Below, piece by piece: positions 56,082 to 63,689 of a DNA stretch of 64,000 nt. The translations under genes were made by a program, and so were the position numbers. Position 1 is the stretch's first letter, and each line of letters begins with the position of its first letter. The notes under the pieces are model-generated. The model was not told the DNA's origin and did not search any database. It saw nothing but the letters and a program-made list of their open reading frames with translations. Location: NCBI GenBank assembly GCA_021793645.1, contig JAJYSJ010000010.1:44456-108455 (forward strand), written 5' to 3'. This DNA is from Bacillota bacterium (lineage in GTDB: Bacteria; Bacillota; Sulfobacillia; JAJZYS01; JAJYTV01).

Positions 56082-57314
56082 GGATGGTATGACACGCCGG
56101 TCACGATAGGCGTCACTTCCACTGACGCCCAGTCCGGCGTCGACCAGGTGGAGATTTCCCTGGACGGGGGCGCGACCTGGGAGCCGTCCACCGGCCCGGT
56201 GACCGTGACGAACGGGATCTTCGAAGTGGAGGCGTCCGCCGTCGACTACGCGGGGAACCAGGGCACCTCGCCCGAACTTACCCTGCCGGTCGACACCGTC
56301 CCACCGACGACCGATGTATCCGGCGTTCCCTTAGGTTGGGTGAACCACTTGGTTCACGTCGCGTTTACCGCAGTAGACAACCTGAGCGGCGTGCAGACCA
56401 CCTACGTGGGACTGGACGGCATGGCTGCGCAGGAGGCGGCTGCGCTCTCAATTGCGGCAGAGGGTTACCACACCGTCGTCTACTGGAGCGTGGATAACGC
56501 CGGTAACACTGAAACGCAGCACTACGTGAACGTACCAATCGACCTGACTCCGCCGATCGTGTAGGGAACGAGTACCATCGCGCCGAATGCGAAGGGCTGG
56601 TTCCGCACGGACGTGCCCGTGAGTTGGAGCGCATCCGACCCGCCCTTGATCGACGGGCACTCGGGCTCTGGGGTGGCCGAGATCTCGTCCCCGGTGACGG
56701 TCACTCAAGAGGGGAAGGGCATTACGGTCACCGGCCAGTCGACCGATAACGCGGGAAACGTCGGATCGGGTCAGGTATCCCTAAACATCGACAAAACGCC
56801 GCCGACCATCGCGATCACCGATCCCGCGGGCACCGCCTACCTCGACGACATGGTCATCTCACCGTCCTTCTCGGCGGCCGACAGCCTCTCCGGAGTCGAC
56901 ACGGTGGAAGCGAGTGTATACGGTCAGATGGCCACGAACGGCGAAGCCATCCAGCTTTGGCAGCTCCCCCTAGGCCAGGTTCCATTGTCTGTGACAGCCA
57001 CTGACAACGCAGGAAACATCGCGGACCAGTCCGTCAACTTCACAGTAACGACGAGCATCGCGAGCACGGAAGACCTCGTGGGACGGTTCACGTCTGCGGG
57101 GCTCATCGCGGATGGCGGCCTTGCCGAGAGCCTCGCCGCAAAGCTGCATGCAGCTGACTCATCCCAATCGCGTGGCAGCCAGATGGCTGCAGTGAACGCA
57201 CTCGGAGCGCTAGTGAACGAGGTGTATGCGCAGACGGGCAAGGGCATAGCACCCGACGCGGCGGCGGTGCTGCTGCGTGACGCCCTGTACGTGCTCAACT
57301 CCTGGGAGGGATGA
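56055..57314 (+). pseudogene. Ig-like repeat surface protein with FIMAH domain, 5'-truncated, in-frame TAG
   Basis: Repeats of bacterial Ig/OmpL47-like modules: GWYDTPVTIGVTSTDAQSGV, VHVAFTAVDNLSGVQTTYVG, YWSVDNAGNTETQHYVNVPI, GWFRTDVPVSWSASDPP, QSTDNAGNVGSGQVSLNI. The C-terminus (LVGRFTSAGLIADGGLAESL, then ALVNEVYAQTGKGIAPDAAA) is a FIMAH domain. The frame is open from 56055, with no start or signal peptide, and a TAG interrupts it at 56562-56564; the frame is the same on both sides. Remains of a large cell-surface adhesin or hydrolase. Its TGA overlaps the next start. Confidence 0.78.
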
Positions 57315-57850
57315 ACTTGGACGACATGATGCCCGACGGCAGTCACCCGCAGCGATACGAGCCTTGGGCGGTCCGAGCGCTTTGGATCGTCCTGCTCGCC
57401 ACGGCGGGCTTCGCCGCATGGACTTACGCGGAGGGCGGAATGCTGACGGCACTAGTGTTCGTCGCGACAGAACTGATCATGTGGGTCTGGGGCATCGTCA
57501 AGGTCGGCATGGTCTTTGCTGTCCTCTCGGCGGCGCTTTCGGCGTGGCCCGGAGCACGCTCCCTTTGGGTCGGCGCCACAGTGGTGTCTGTCCTCGTTTC
57601 CGTCCCCGGTAGCATCATCTTCGCCGATGCAACCGTCTCCAGCTTGCACCATAATTCGTCCGCATTCTGGCAATATCAGTTGGTGCATAACTGGCCCGAG
57701 TCGATCGTCTTCGTCCTCGTGGTGTTGGCCGTCACGTTATGGGTGGCACGGTTGTATTTTCCCAAGCTGCGGGCTTGGAACTTGGCTATCTTTTGGGCCG
57801 TGACAGTCGGCTGGTTACTGCTGCTTCCCGCCACTTTGCCAGTGCACTAG
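57311..57850 (+). CDS. Multi-pass membrane protein, unknown
   Basis: 179 residues with four or five hydrophobic helices (ALWIVLLATAGFAAWTYA, LVFVATELIMWVWGIVKVGM, LWVGATVVSVLVSVPGSII, SIVFVLVVLAVTLWVARLYF, FWAVTVGWLLLLPATLPV). ATG 57311 overlaps the stop of the surface-protein gene by 4 bp, indicating they were one operon. No family recognised. Confidence 0.65.
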   Translation: MNLDDMMPDGSHPQRYEPWAVRALWIVLLATAGFAAWTYAEGGMLTALVFVATELIMWVWGIVKVGMVFAVLSAALSAWPGARSLWVGATVVSVLVSVPGSIIFADATVSSLHHNSSAFWQYQLVHNWPESIVFVLVVLAVTLWVARLYFPKLRAWNLAIFWAVTVGWLLLLPATLPVH

Positions 57851-57967
57851 ACCCGCGACACAATCAGGGTGGAGATAGGAGGACGCAGTGCGTTCCAGGA
57901 GCAGCCTCCACGAACCTAGGTTCTAACGAGTAGACGAGCGGGTGACGGAAGGACAGGAACCAAACCA

Positions 57968-57992
57968 ACCCCTTGATGGATGATCAAGAGGT
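57968..57992 (+). repeat. Anticodon-arm-like inverted repeat, copy with spacer TGGATGA
   Basis: ACCCCTTGA-(7 nt)-TCAAGAGGT, eight of nine arm positions complementary. With the copy at 58903 it brackets the HigBA pair. Confidence 0.6.
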
Positions 57993-58015
57993 GTTTCATC
58001 AGCCAAAGAGAAGCA

Positions 58016-58042
58016 GAGCCGAAGACTTGCAGCCTTCGGCTC
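58016..58042 (-). terminator. Terminator of the HigBA pair
   Basis: GAGCCGAAG/CTTCGGCTC, 9-bp stem with 9-nt loop, just past the antitoxin stop on the minus strand and followed there by a T-rich stretch (TGCTTCTCTTT). Confidence 0.6.
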
Positions 58043-58057
58043 GCAGTTCTGGGTAGG

Positions 58058-58378
58058 TTATCGAGAAGAGGAAGACGTGGGTTGTGGAGCGTGAGAATCG
58101 AGCTGGGGTTGGGCGAAGATTATCTTGTACTCTAGCCCGAAAGACTGCGAGATGCGTCGAAGAAGAGACACTTCAATTGGATGCTTACCGCTCTCAGCCC
58201 GAGCGACCGCCGACTGTGACGTGCCGATCCTTTCAGCTAGTTCCGCCTGAGTCAAATGGAACTGGGCACGGACGTCAAGAATGGCGTCTGCCACTGGCTG
58301 ATAGGGAAACTCCTCTACCAGGGCACGGCTCACCCCTGGACTTGATAGCAATTCCTCTCTGACGTCTCGCCACCTCAT
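58058..58378 (-). CDS. HigA-like helix-turn-helix antitoxin
   Basis: 106 residues from ATG 58378. The XRE-type helix-turn-helix LTQAELAERIGTSQSAVARA followed by ESGKHPIEVSLLRRIS is central; N- and C-terminal tails are short. It follows the toxin gene by 67 bp, giving the toxin-first order typical of HigBA. Confidence 0.85.
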   Translation of the reverse strand: MRWRDVREELLSSPGVSRALVEEFPYQPVADAILDVRAQFHLTQAELAERIGTSQSAVARAESGKHPIEVSLLRRISQSFGLEYKIIFAQPQLDSHAPQPTSSSSR

Positions 58379-58445
58379 ATTGTTCTTCTCCTCGTAGTAG
58401 TACTTCTCGTTGTTCCATGCTACTTTTACCGCTAAAACGCTGTCG

Positions 58446-58802
58446 TTATTCGCTAAAGCTCTGCAAGTATTCCTCAACTTTTCTGTCGGCCCAATCATAA
58501 ACCCGCTTCGGAAAGCGATTGCTCTTCTTAACGGCTCCGCACGCCACGGCAATGATGCTGCTCCCAGGTACCACACCAAAGAAGAGTCTGTAAGCTCCCG
58601 TTGGATCATGCACTCGGACTTCCCAGAGCCCGCTCTTGATATGTCGGACCGTCGGCATACCGACGTAGGTGCCGGCGATCTCTAACTTATCGAGCGCGCG
58701 GGTAAATCGAGCCTGAACTCGTTCGCGGACGTCCTTCTCAGGATGGCACCCCAAAAGGAAGTCGCGCGCAACTGGAGCCAGATCGACCCGCCAAGAGTTC
58801 AG
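58446..58802 (-). CDS. HigB/RelE-superfamily (Gp49-like) toxin
   Basis: About 118 residues. VRHIKSGLWEVRVHDPTGAY followed by RLFFGVVPGSSIIAVACGAV and KKSNRFPKRVYDWADRKVEE is the phage-derived Gp49/HigB pattern (LWELR...G.YRL.F, K....P..EI..A). Homology-like sequence (VDLAPVARDFLLG) continues upstream of TTG 58754 to a stop at about 58806; the only start with a ribosome site (AGGAGGGGG, 58813-58821) is CTG 58802, so a rare CTG start is inferred. Predicted mRNA interferase. Confidence 0.75.
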   Translation of the reverse strand: MNSWRVDLAPVARDFLLGCHPEKDVRERVQARFTRALDKLEIAGTYVGMPTVRHIKSGLWEVRVHDPTGAYRLFFGVVPGSSIIAVACGAVKKSNRFPKRVYDWADRKVEEYLQSFSE

Positions 58803-58828
58803 TGTCTAAGCACCCCCTCCTGCTCAGT

Positions 58829-58856
58829 AGTATATCACAGGAGATATAAATGGCAA
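58829..58856 (-). promoter_or_regulatory. Promoter of HigBA
   Basis: On the minus strand TTGCCA (58856-58851), 16-bp spacer, TATACT (58834-58829), a short distance before the toxin ribosome site. Confidence 0.6.
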
Positions 58857-58902
58857 CTTGATTGTCCTTCAGCCGGGGGGGGGGCAGCAGCGTCTGTCCA
58901 CG

Positions 58903-58927
58903 ACCTCTTGACTGATGATCAAGCCGT
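58903..58927 (+). repeat. Anticodon-arm-like inverted repeat, copy with spacer CTGATGA
   Basis: ACCTCTTGA-(7 nt)-TCAAGCCGT, seven of nine positions complementary. Lies just upstream of the HigBA promoter. Confidence 0.5.
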
Positions 58928-59388
58928 CATCGACTCCTTCGCATCGGCACTGTCGGCAAGAGGTGACGCTGAAAAGCTGAAGGTTGATCTGGCGGAGCCA
59001 CAGCGTTGACCGTGGCCTGGCGGCGCGCCCCCGACGTACCTTATCGGCGTATCCACTCGACGAGCCAGTGCTCTCCGTGGAGGTGCACAAATGGCACGAG
59101 ATTGACGGCGGCGCGCGGATGGTCGCAGGCAGAACGGCGAGCGGAAGCCCATCGCGCCGCATGCCGCCTGGGCCTGCTGCACGGTACCGCAGAAGTCAAC
59201 GATGCCGGCGGTGGGCGGATGCGCATCCAGCGAGCGGACTGACAATCGTTGTGACCGGCAGGGCAGGCGCCAGCTGCGCCCGCTGGACTGGGTGTGCAGG
59301 TCCGGCCGGAACCCCCACATGGGTCGGGTAGCTACCTTTCAAACTTGGGAGGTATCGCCTAAGTGGGTTATGCTATCCGCAAAGGGGG
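58928..59388. other. Stretch without a supported gene
   Basis: Overlapping open frames on both strands, none with a recognisable domain or ribosome site. A phrase reading VPFVHLHGEHWLVEWIRR on the minus strand could be a transposase remnant, but I cannot support it. Confidence 0.35.
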
Positions 59389-59391
59389 TTG

Positions 59392-59739
59392 GTGGACTTG
59401 ACCAGGGGCATTTCAGTGGACGAAGAAGCCCTGGCGCGGTTCTGCCAAGCTCATGGCATCATGGAGCTTGCCCTGTTCGGCTCCGTGTTACGAGATGACT
59501 TTACCGAGGACAGCGATGTGGACATGCTCGTGCGTTTTAGACCCGGCATGAGGGTCGGGTTGATCAAACTTGCCGAAATAGAGGCGGGGCTGAGCAGAAT
59601 CGTGGAGCGACGAGTCGACCTACGGACGCCTGCGGAACTCAGCCGTTACTTCCGGGAGCAAGTGGTCCGTTCTGCGGCGCAGATATATGCACAGGGATGT
59701 TCGGACGCGCTTGCGCCATATGCTCGATGCCCGCGTTAG
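59392..59739 (+). CDS. MntA-like minimal nucleotidyltransferase (antitoxin)
   Basis: About 115 residues. ELALFGSVLRDDFTEDSDVD holds the nucleotidyltransferase GSxxR...SDxD signature, and VERRVDLRTPAELSRYF is typical of MNT proteins that neutralise HEPN toxins by adenylylation. AAAGGGGG precedes GTG 59392; TTG 59389 and TTG 59398 are alternatives. Its partner gene is reduced to a fragment overlapping the 3' end. Confidence 0.85.
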   Translation: MDLTRGISVDEEALARFCQAHGIMELALFGSVLRDDFTEDSDVDMLVRFRPGMRVGLIKLAEIEAGLSRIVERRVDLRTPAELSRYFREQVVRSAAQIYAQGCSDALAPYARCPR

Positions 59740-59758
59740 AGGCCGTCTCGTTCCTTGA
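59696..59758 (+). pseudogene. HepT-like HEPN toxin, N-terminal remnant
   Basis: DVRTRLRHMLDA is the usual beginning of HepT toxins; the frame then runs into a stop after 20 codons. It overlaps the end of the mntA-like gene in another frame, as in intact MNT-HEPN pairs. The rest of the toxin, including the RX4-6H active site, is gone. Confidence 0.6.
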
Positions 59759-59809
59759 CCTTTGACGGTGGCAGACCAGACCAGGCTTAGTCCGACGGGG
59801 GAATGGCGC

Positions 59810-60049
59810 ATGAGGTTGGTCAATGTTCATGAGGCTAAGACCCACTTGTCACGCCTGCTGGAGGACGTGGCTAACGGGTAGGAGGTGACTATTGCCAAAG
59901 CAGGAAAGCCGATTGCCCGTCTAGTGCCGGTTGCGGGACACGCTCCACAGCGAGCACCTGGTTTTCTGCGGGGCAGGATTCGCATTGCAGAGGACTTTGA
60001 CGCGCCGCTGCCGGAAAGCGTGCAAGCAGAGTTCGAAGGCGATCGATGA
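59810..60049 (+). pseudogene. Phd-family antitoxin with in-frame TAG
   Basis: MRLVNVHEAKTHLSRLLEDV then, after a TAG at 59879-59881, EVTIAKAGKPIARLVPV and a tail ending ESVQAEFEGDR. Without the TAG this is a complete 78-residue Phd antitoxin. It overlaps a truncated VapC gene by 4 bp. Confidence 0.75.
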
Positions 60050-60120
60050 GGGTTCTCCTCGACACCCAGATCTATCTTTGGTTCTTGGCCGATTCCCCAA
60101 GATTGCCCGACTCGGTGTAA
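60046..60120 (+). pseudogene. VapC toxin, N-terminal remnant
   Basis: MRVLLDTQIYLWFLADSPRL is the start of a PIN toxin (first Asp present), stopping after 24 codons. Partner of the broken antitoxin just upstream. Confidence 0.7.
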
Positions 60121-60150
60121 GCCCATATTTCTGGTGCCACAGAGGTCTAT

Positions 60151-60196
60151 GTCTAGACTCCAAATGTGGAGACGCTTATAATATGACTAGACAGAC
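60151..60196 (+). promoter_or_regulatory. Promoter and operator of the second Phd/VapC pair
   Basis: A perfect -10 TATAAT (60177-60182) is flanked by GTCTAGAC (60151-60158) and ACTAGACAGACTAGT (60186-60200), suggesting (G)ACTAG/CTAGAC repeats bound by the antitoxin. Confidence 0.5.
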
Positions 60197-60216
60197 TAGT
60201 TGGAAGGGCTGAAGGC

Positions 60217-60480
60217 ATGCAGTCCGGTGAGTGGCAGTTGCAGGCGGCCAAGGCTCGGTTTAGTGAGCTGTTTGAGTTGGCGCGGACGGTGGGCCCCCAG
60301 CGCGTCACTCGCCGCGGCAGAGATGCCGTGGTGGTAATATCAACCGAGGAGTATGAACGACTCACCAAGCGCCGTCAGTCCGCCCACTCTCTCTACGAGC
60401 TGATCGCTTCCTCCCCGCTGGGGGATGAGGACCTTGATTTGGAGCGCTCCCAGGATCTGGGACGTGACATCTTGCTATGA
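60217..60480 (+). CDS. Phd/YefM-family antitoxin
   Basis: 87 residues: GEWQLQAAKARFSELFELAR then GPQRVTRRGRDAVVVISTEE, a complete Phd fold, and a toxin-binding tail ending in LGRDILL. Overlaps the toxin by 4 bp. GGAAGGGCTGAAGG precedes the ATG. Layout is closely similar to the pair at 34.4-35.1 kb. Confidence 0.88.
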   Translation: MQSGEWQLQAAKARFSELFELARTVGPQRVTRRGRDAVVVISTEEYERLTKRRQSAHSLYELIASSPLGDEDLDLERSQDLGRDILL

Positions 60481-60905
60481 CGGATGGCTACTTGGTGGAT
60501 ACCAACGTGATCTCCGAGCTGGCTAGGCGCGCCGCCCAGCCCGAGGTGCGCCGATGGGCGGAAACCGTTGATCCTGGTGCGCTCTTCATCAGCGTGATCA
60601 CCATTGGGGAGCTGAGGAAGGGCATCGTCTTACATCCGGATCCGATTAGGCGGGCGCGCTTAGAGCAATGGAAACGAGACGTGCTTACCGTATGGTTCGG
60701 CGACCGCATACTAGGCATCACCGAAGCAATCTCGGAGCGCTGGGGTGAGTTGTCTGCGCGCGCCCAACAGGAGGGCCGTCCGTTGCCAGTTCTCGACGGC
60801 CTCATGGCGGCAACGGCGAACGAATACGGACTTACTGTCGTCACCCGTAACGTCGGGCATTTTCAGGTGACCGGCGTAGATGTCCTGAACCCTTGGCCGT
60901 CTTAG
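60477..60905 (+). CDS. PIN-domain toxin (VapC/FitB-like)
   Basis: 142 residues: YLVDTNVISELARRAAQPEV, the Glu in VITIGELRKGIVLHPD, and the acidic residues of LPVLDGLMAATANEYGLTVV followed by TRNVGHFQ. Complete and paired with the overlapping Phd antitoxin. Predicted RNase. Confidence 0.9.
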   Translation: MTDGYLVDTNVISELARRAAQPEVRRWAETVDPGALFISVITIGELRKGIVLHPDPIRRARLEQWKRDVLTVWFGDRILGITEAISERWGELSARAQQEGRPLPVLDGLMAATANEYGLTVVTRNVGHFQVTGVDVLNPWPS

Positions 60906-61497
60906 ATTGCGCCGCTTCGACAGCGCCTTCCCGGATTCCGGCAGCATGGTTGCGTCGCGTGCTGCCCGGACTCTGCATGTGCCTCCCGCTCTCTTCGGGC
61001 TGGCGCCTCATCGCTCGCGCTACTGACTGTTACTCCCATCGGCCATTTGCGTGGCGCTACCACGGCGACGCTTCTTAATCCATGGCGCGCGCGAGCACGA
61101 GGTGTCACTTGCCGCAACGCAGATTCTCCAGGGGCGGACCGGCGCACATCTTCACAGAGTTGCGGGTGCGGAGCACGAAGGAGCGTTCCGTCTGGATCCT
61201 GACGCCTACCTCGCAACAAGTATGGCATTTGTAGGCGGTGCGGGTCGGGCTGCGCCCGTGTCGTAATACGGCGGCTGCCCATGCGGCCGTCCTGAAGTAA
61301 AGATTGCAGGGCTCGCCTGCAGTGTCTCTCGGAGCGACAGAGTTGTCGAGGGTTGAGCCAGCGAAATTCCAGTCGAGGCCGCCCCACGCCGGGGCGGCCT
61401 CGACTGTGTCTGTGGTTCGTCGGTCCGTGCAGGGTGCTGGTCTGTACCCTTTGGCACGCAACATCCGGCGGCCCTGCCGCTGCGTCTATGATCTCGG
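60906..61497. other. About 590 bp without a supported gene
   Basis: Contains a GC-rich inverted pair GAGGCCGCCCC ... GGGGCGGCCTC (61375-61401), and a minus-strand frame with two Cys (KCHTCCEVGVRIQ) ending ENLRCGK that might be a zinc-ribbon fragment. Nothing firm. Confidence 0.35.
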
Positions 61498-61881
61498 TCA
61501 TATTACCTCGATTCCCTTGATGTTTCGGAACTCGGGGTCGCCAGAGATCACCGGTGCGCCGCGCTCGACCGCCAATCCGCACGCGAAAGCGTCGGCGTAT
61601 GAAAGCCCTCCATGCACCTTGAACTGCGCCGCCCGATAAACGCGTTCCCATGTGGCGTCGACGATAGTCACATTCTCCTGACCGCGTATGTCGCTAACCA
61701 CCTCGAGAGCGGCGGGTTCACCATGAGACCGAGCGACGATGTAGTAGATTTCTCCGAGGTTCACAACGCTTAGCGAAAAGCAGTTTTGCTTGTCCTCCAA
61801 CATCTCAGCGACTTGCTGTGAACCAGGTTCGTCGCCGAGAAGAGCTAGCACAGCGTAGGAGTCGAGCACATAGTCAGCCAT
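61498..61881 (-). CDS. PIN-domain protein (VapC-like), antitoxin not found
   Basis: 127 residues: MADYVLDSYAVLALLGDEPG with the first Asp, SVVNLGEIYYIVARSHGEP with the Glu, and GGLSYADAFACGLAVERGAP followed by VISGDPEF with the last Asp residues. A well-conserved PIN toxin. The expected antitoxin immediately upstream (beyond 61881) is not recognisable; IS3 wreckage lies there. Confidence 0.85.
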   Translation of the reverse strand: MADYVLDSYAVLALLGDEPGSQQVAEMLEDKQNCFSLSVVNLGEIYYIVARSHGEPAALEVVSDIRGQENVTIVDATWERVYRAAQFKVHGGLSYADAFACGLAVERGAPVISGDPEFRNIKGIEVI

Positions 61882-62029
61882 CCTGGCGACGGTCCTCGAG
61901 TAGCGTTTGAACAAGTCTAGACCCACGCATTCGGCCACGCACGTCACCCAGGACATTAGAGAGGAGTTGGAGTTTAGCCGGTTTGGTGGACAACTGAACG
62001 TAGTGGCTAGGAAGCGTAGGATTGGTCTC

Positions 62030-62265
62030 GCATAGCGGCTTCGATCCAGCTGCGCTCGAACTCGTCTGGGGAGAGGTAGCCGAGGGCGGAGTGGACGCGA
62101 CCGACCCGTCTCCCTCAAGTCCCTGGCTCAAAAGCTTGGCAATAGACTCCCCGATCCGCTCCGACGGTGGTACCCTGTTCATAAGGTCCGGGCCTCCTCT
62201 CTGCGCTCGGCGATCTTCGAGTACATCGAGGCGTTCTACAACCGCCGGCCGATGGGTGACTAAGC
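62030..62265. mobile_element. IS3-family orfB scraps around an IS256 fragment
   Basis: On the minus strand, 62098-62030 encodes VHSALGYLSPDEFERSW, the very end of an IS3 OrfB transposase. On the plus strand, 62203-62265 encodes RSAIFEYIEAFYNRRPMG, the segment normally just before it. Between them lies the first copy of the 102-bp repeat, which is IS256 coding sequence. The two IS3 pieces are in opposite orientation, so an inversion has followed the insertion. Confidence 0.7.
62098..62199. repeat. 102-bp direct repeat, copy 1
   Basis: Identical to 62479-62580 over 102 bp (381 bp apart). Minus-strand reading gives MNRVPPSERIGESIAKLLSQ, the start of the IS256-type transposase. Confidence 0.9.
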
Positions 62266-62305
62266 AACCTCATCGTAGCCTGGACCCCAACCTTTTTACA
62301 GCACG

Positions 62306-62568
62306 CTACAGACCTTCGGCCGTGTTCATGGACTTAGCCCGATAACCGTTGCGGTAGCCACGCAGGTCTTCTCCGTCCTCCCGTCGCGCGTAGTGATCGC
62401 GCCCAAGGAACGACGTCGCCTCGCGCTCCACCAATTCCTGCACGAACTTCTGCGCGCCCAGCCGCATCAGCTCGCCGACGACCGACCCGTCTCCCTCAAG
62501 TCCCTGGCTCAAAAGCTTGGCAATAGACTCCCCGATCCGCTCCGACGGTGGTACCCTGTTCATAAGGT
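62306..62568 (-). mobile_element. IS256-family transposase, N-terminal part, inverted
   Basis: Minus-strand ATG 62568: MNRVPPSERIGESIAKLLSQ, then LGAQKFVQELVEREATSFLG and RDHYARREDGEDLRGYRNGY, ending at MNTAEGL. This is the usual N-terminal region of Mutator/IS256 transposases (LGR..Y.R......GYRNGY). Its continuation lies on the opposite strand from 62575, so the gene has been broken by an inversion at about 62570. Confidence 0.8.
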
Positions 62569-62580
62569 CCGGGCCTCCTC
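62479..62580. repeat. 102-bp direct repeat, copy 2
   Basis: Second copy of the 62098-62199 sequence, here in continuity with the rest of the inverted IS256 N-terminal piece. Confidence 0.9.
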
Positions 62581-63634
62581 CGCTGCCGGTGCAGATGCCC
62601 CAAGTTCGGAGAAGCGCGGGACGGTTCCATTCGCACGTGGTGGAGTTCCTGGAGGGCAACACAGACGTGCTGGAGCGGCTGGTAGCGGAGATGTACGCCA
62701 GAGGGCTGTCAACGCGGGACATCGAGGACGCGCTGCGTGATGCCACCGGCGAGCGGCTGCTCACCCGCACCGACGTCAGCGCTGTCACCGAGTCGCTGTG
62801 GGCTGAGTACCTCAGCTTCCGCGATCGCCGGCTGGACGACTTCGATGTGGTGTACCTGTTCCTCGACGCCATCTTCGAGCCGCTGCGCCGCACCGGTACC
62901 GTCAAGGACGGCGTCCTGGTCGCCTGGGGGATCCTCCGCGACGGCCGGCGGGTGCTGCTGCACCTGGCGATGGGGAGCCGCGAGAGCCTGGAGAATTGGC
63001 TTGAGTTCCTGCGGGACATGGTCCGGCGTGGCCTCCGCGTACCGCTGAGCATCACCACCGACGGCGCCCCGGGCCTGATCACCGCGGTGGAGACCATGTG
63101 GCCGAAGAGCGTGCGCATCCGCTGTTGGGCCCACAAGGTGCGCAATATCCTCGACAAGGTGCCTCAAGAGATGCGCGCCGAGATCAAGGCATATCTCGCC
63201 GCAGTGCGGGAGGCCCCCAACCCTGACGAGGGCAAGAAGGCCGCCGAGGTGTTCATCGGCCGCTACGAGCGGCAGTTCCCCTCCGCGGTGCGCAGCTTCA
63301 CAGATGACCTCCCAGCCAGCCTGGCACACCTGCAGCTGCCGGCGGCTCACCGCAAATTCGTGCGCACCACGAACCTAATCGAGCGGAGCTTCGAAGAGGA
63401 GCGTCGGCGTACCAAGACCATTCCCCGCTTCTTCGACGAGCACAGCGCCTTGAAGCTAGTCTTTGGCGCCTTGACCCGCGCGACCAGCAGGTGCAGCGCC
63501 TCGGCATAACCGACCTTGAGCAGCACCAGATTGCCCACTTGCGGCTGCAGTTGGGCATCGAGCCACCCCCGCAACCGCCTGAGGGCAAGCAAGTCCCCGA
63601 AAACCAGAGCCCCGCTGCGTCCGAGGTTGCCTAG
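62575..63634 (+). mobile_element. IS256-family transposase, catalytic part
   Basis: Plus-strand frame with VPQVRRSAGRF-like start (PQVRRSAGRFHSHVVEFLEG), GLSTRDIEDALRDATGERLL, the first catalytic Asp in YLFLDAIFEPLRR, the second in LSITTDGAPGLITAVE, the CWAHKVRNILDKVP motif and the Glu in FVRTTNLIERSFEEERRRTK. A frameshift near 63485 moves the last 45 codons (LGITDLEQHQIAHLRLQLG to SEVA) to another frame. The N-terminus is on the other strand. Inactive. Confidence 0.85.
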
Positions 63635-63689
63635 CAGCACCTCAGAGACATCCCGAGGCCACCCAGCAATGTGATATTCAATCGCCGCC

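Noticed and set aside
33781..58927. Classical integron attC sites for the anticodon-like inverted repeats.
   Set aside because: The conserved RYYYAAC/GTTRRRY core sites and an IntI gene are absent; spacing and arms fit a simple tyrosine-recombinase core better.
15248..59881. Amber recoding: five genes (gmtY, MFS, HNH paralogue, Ig/FIMAH protein, Phd antitoxin) are each interrupted by a single in-frame TAG.
   Set aside because: TAG is the normal stop of intact genes here (ppsR, dgt, rpoD), other broken genes carry TGA (virB4 at 53631, adaptor) or frameshifts, and in the HNH case TAG replaces CAG of the intact copy, an ordinary C-to-T nonsense change. In GC-rich DNA CAG-to-TAG is an expected common lesion.
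21998..60480. A CRISPR array, considered because of several short repeats.
   Set aside because: The repeats are dispersed by kilobases, have 7-nt spacers inside and no regular array; no cas genes were seen.
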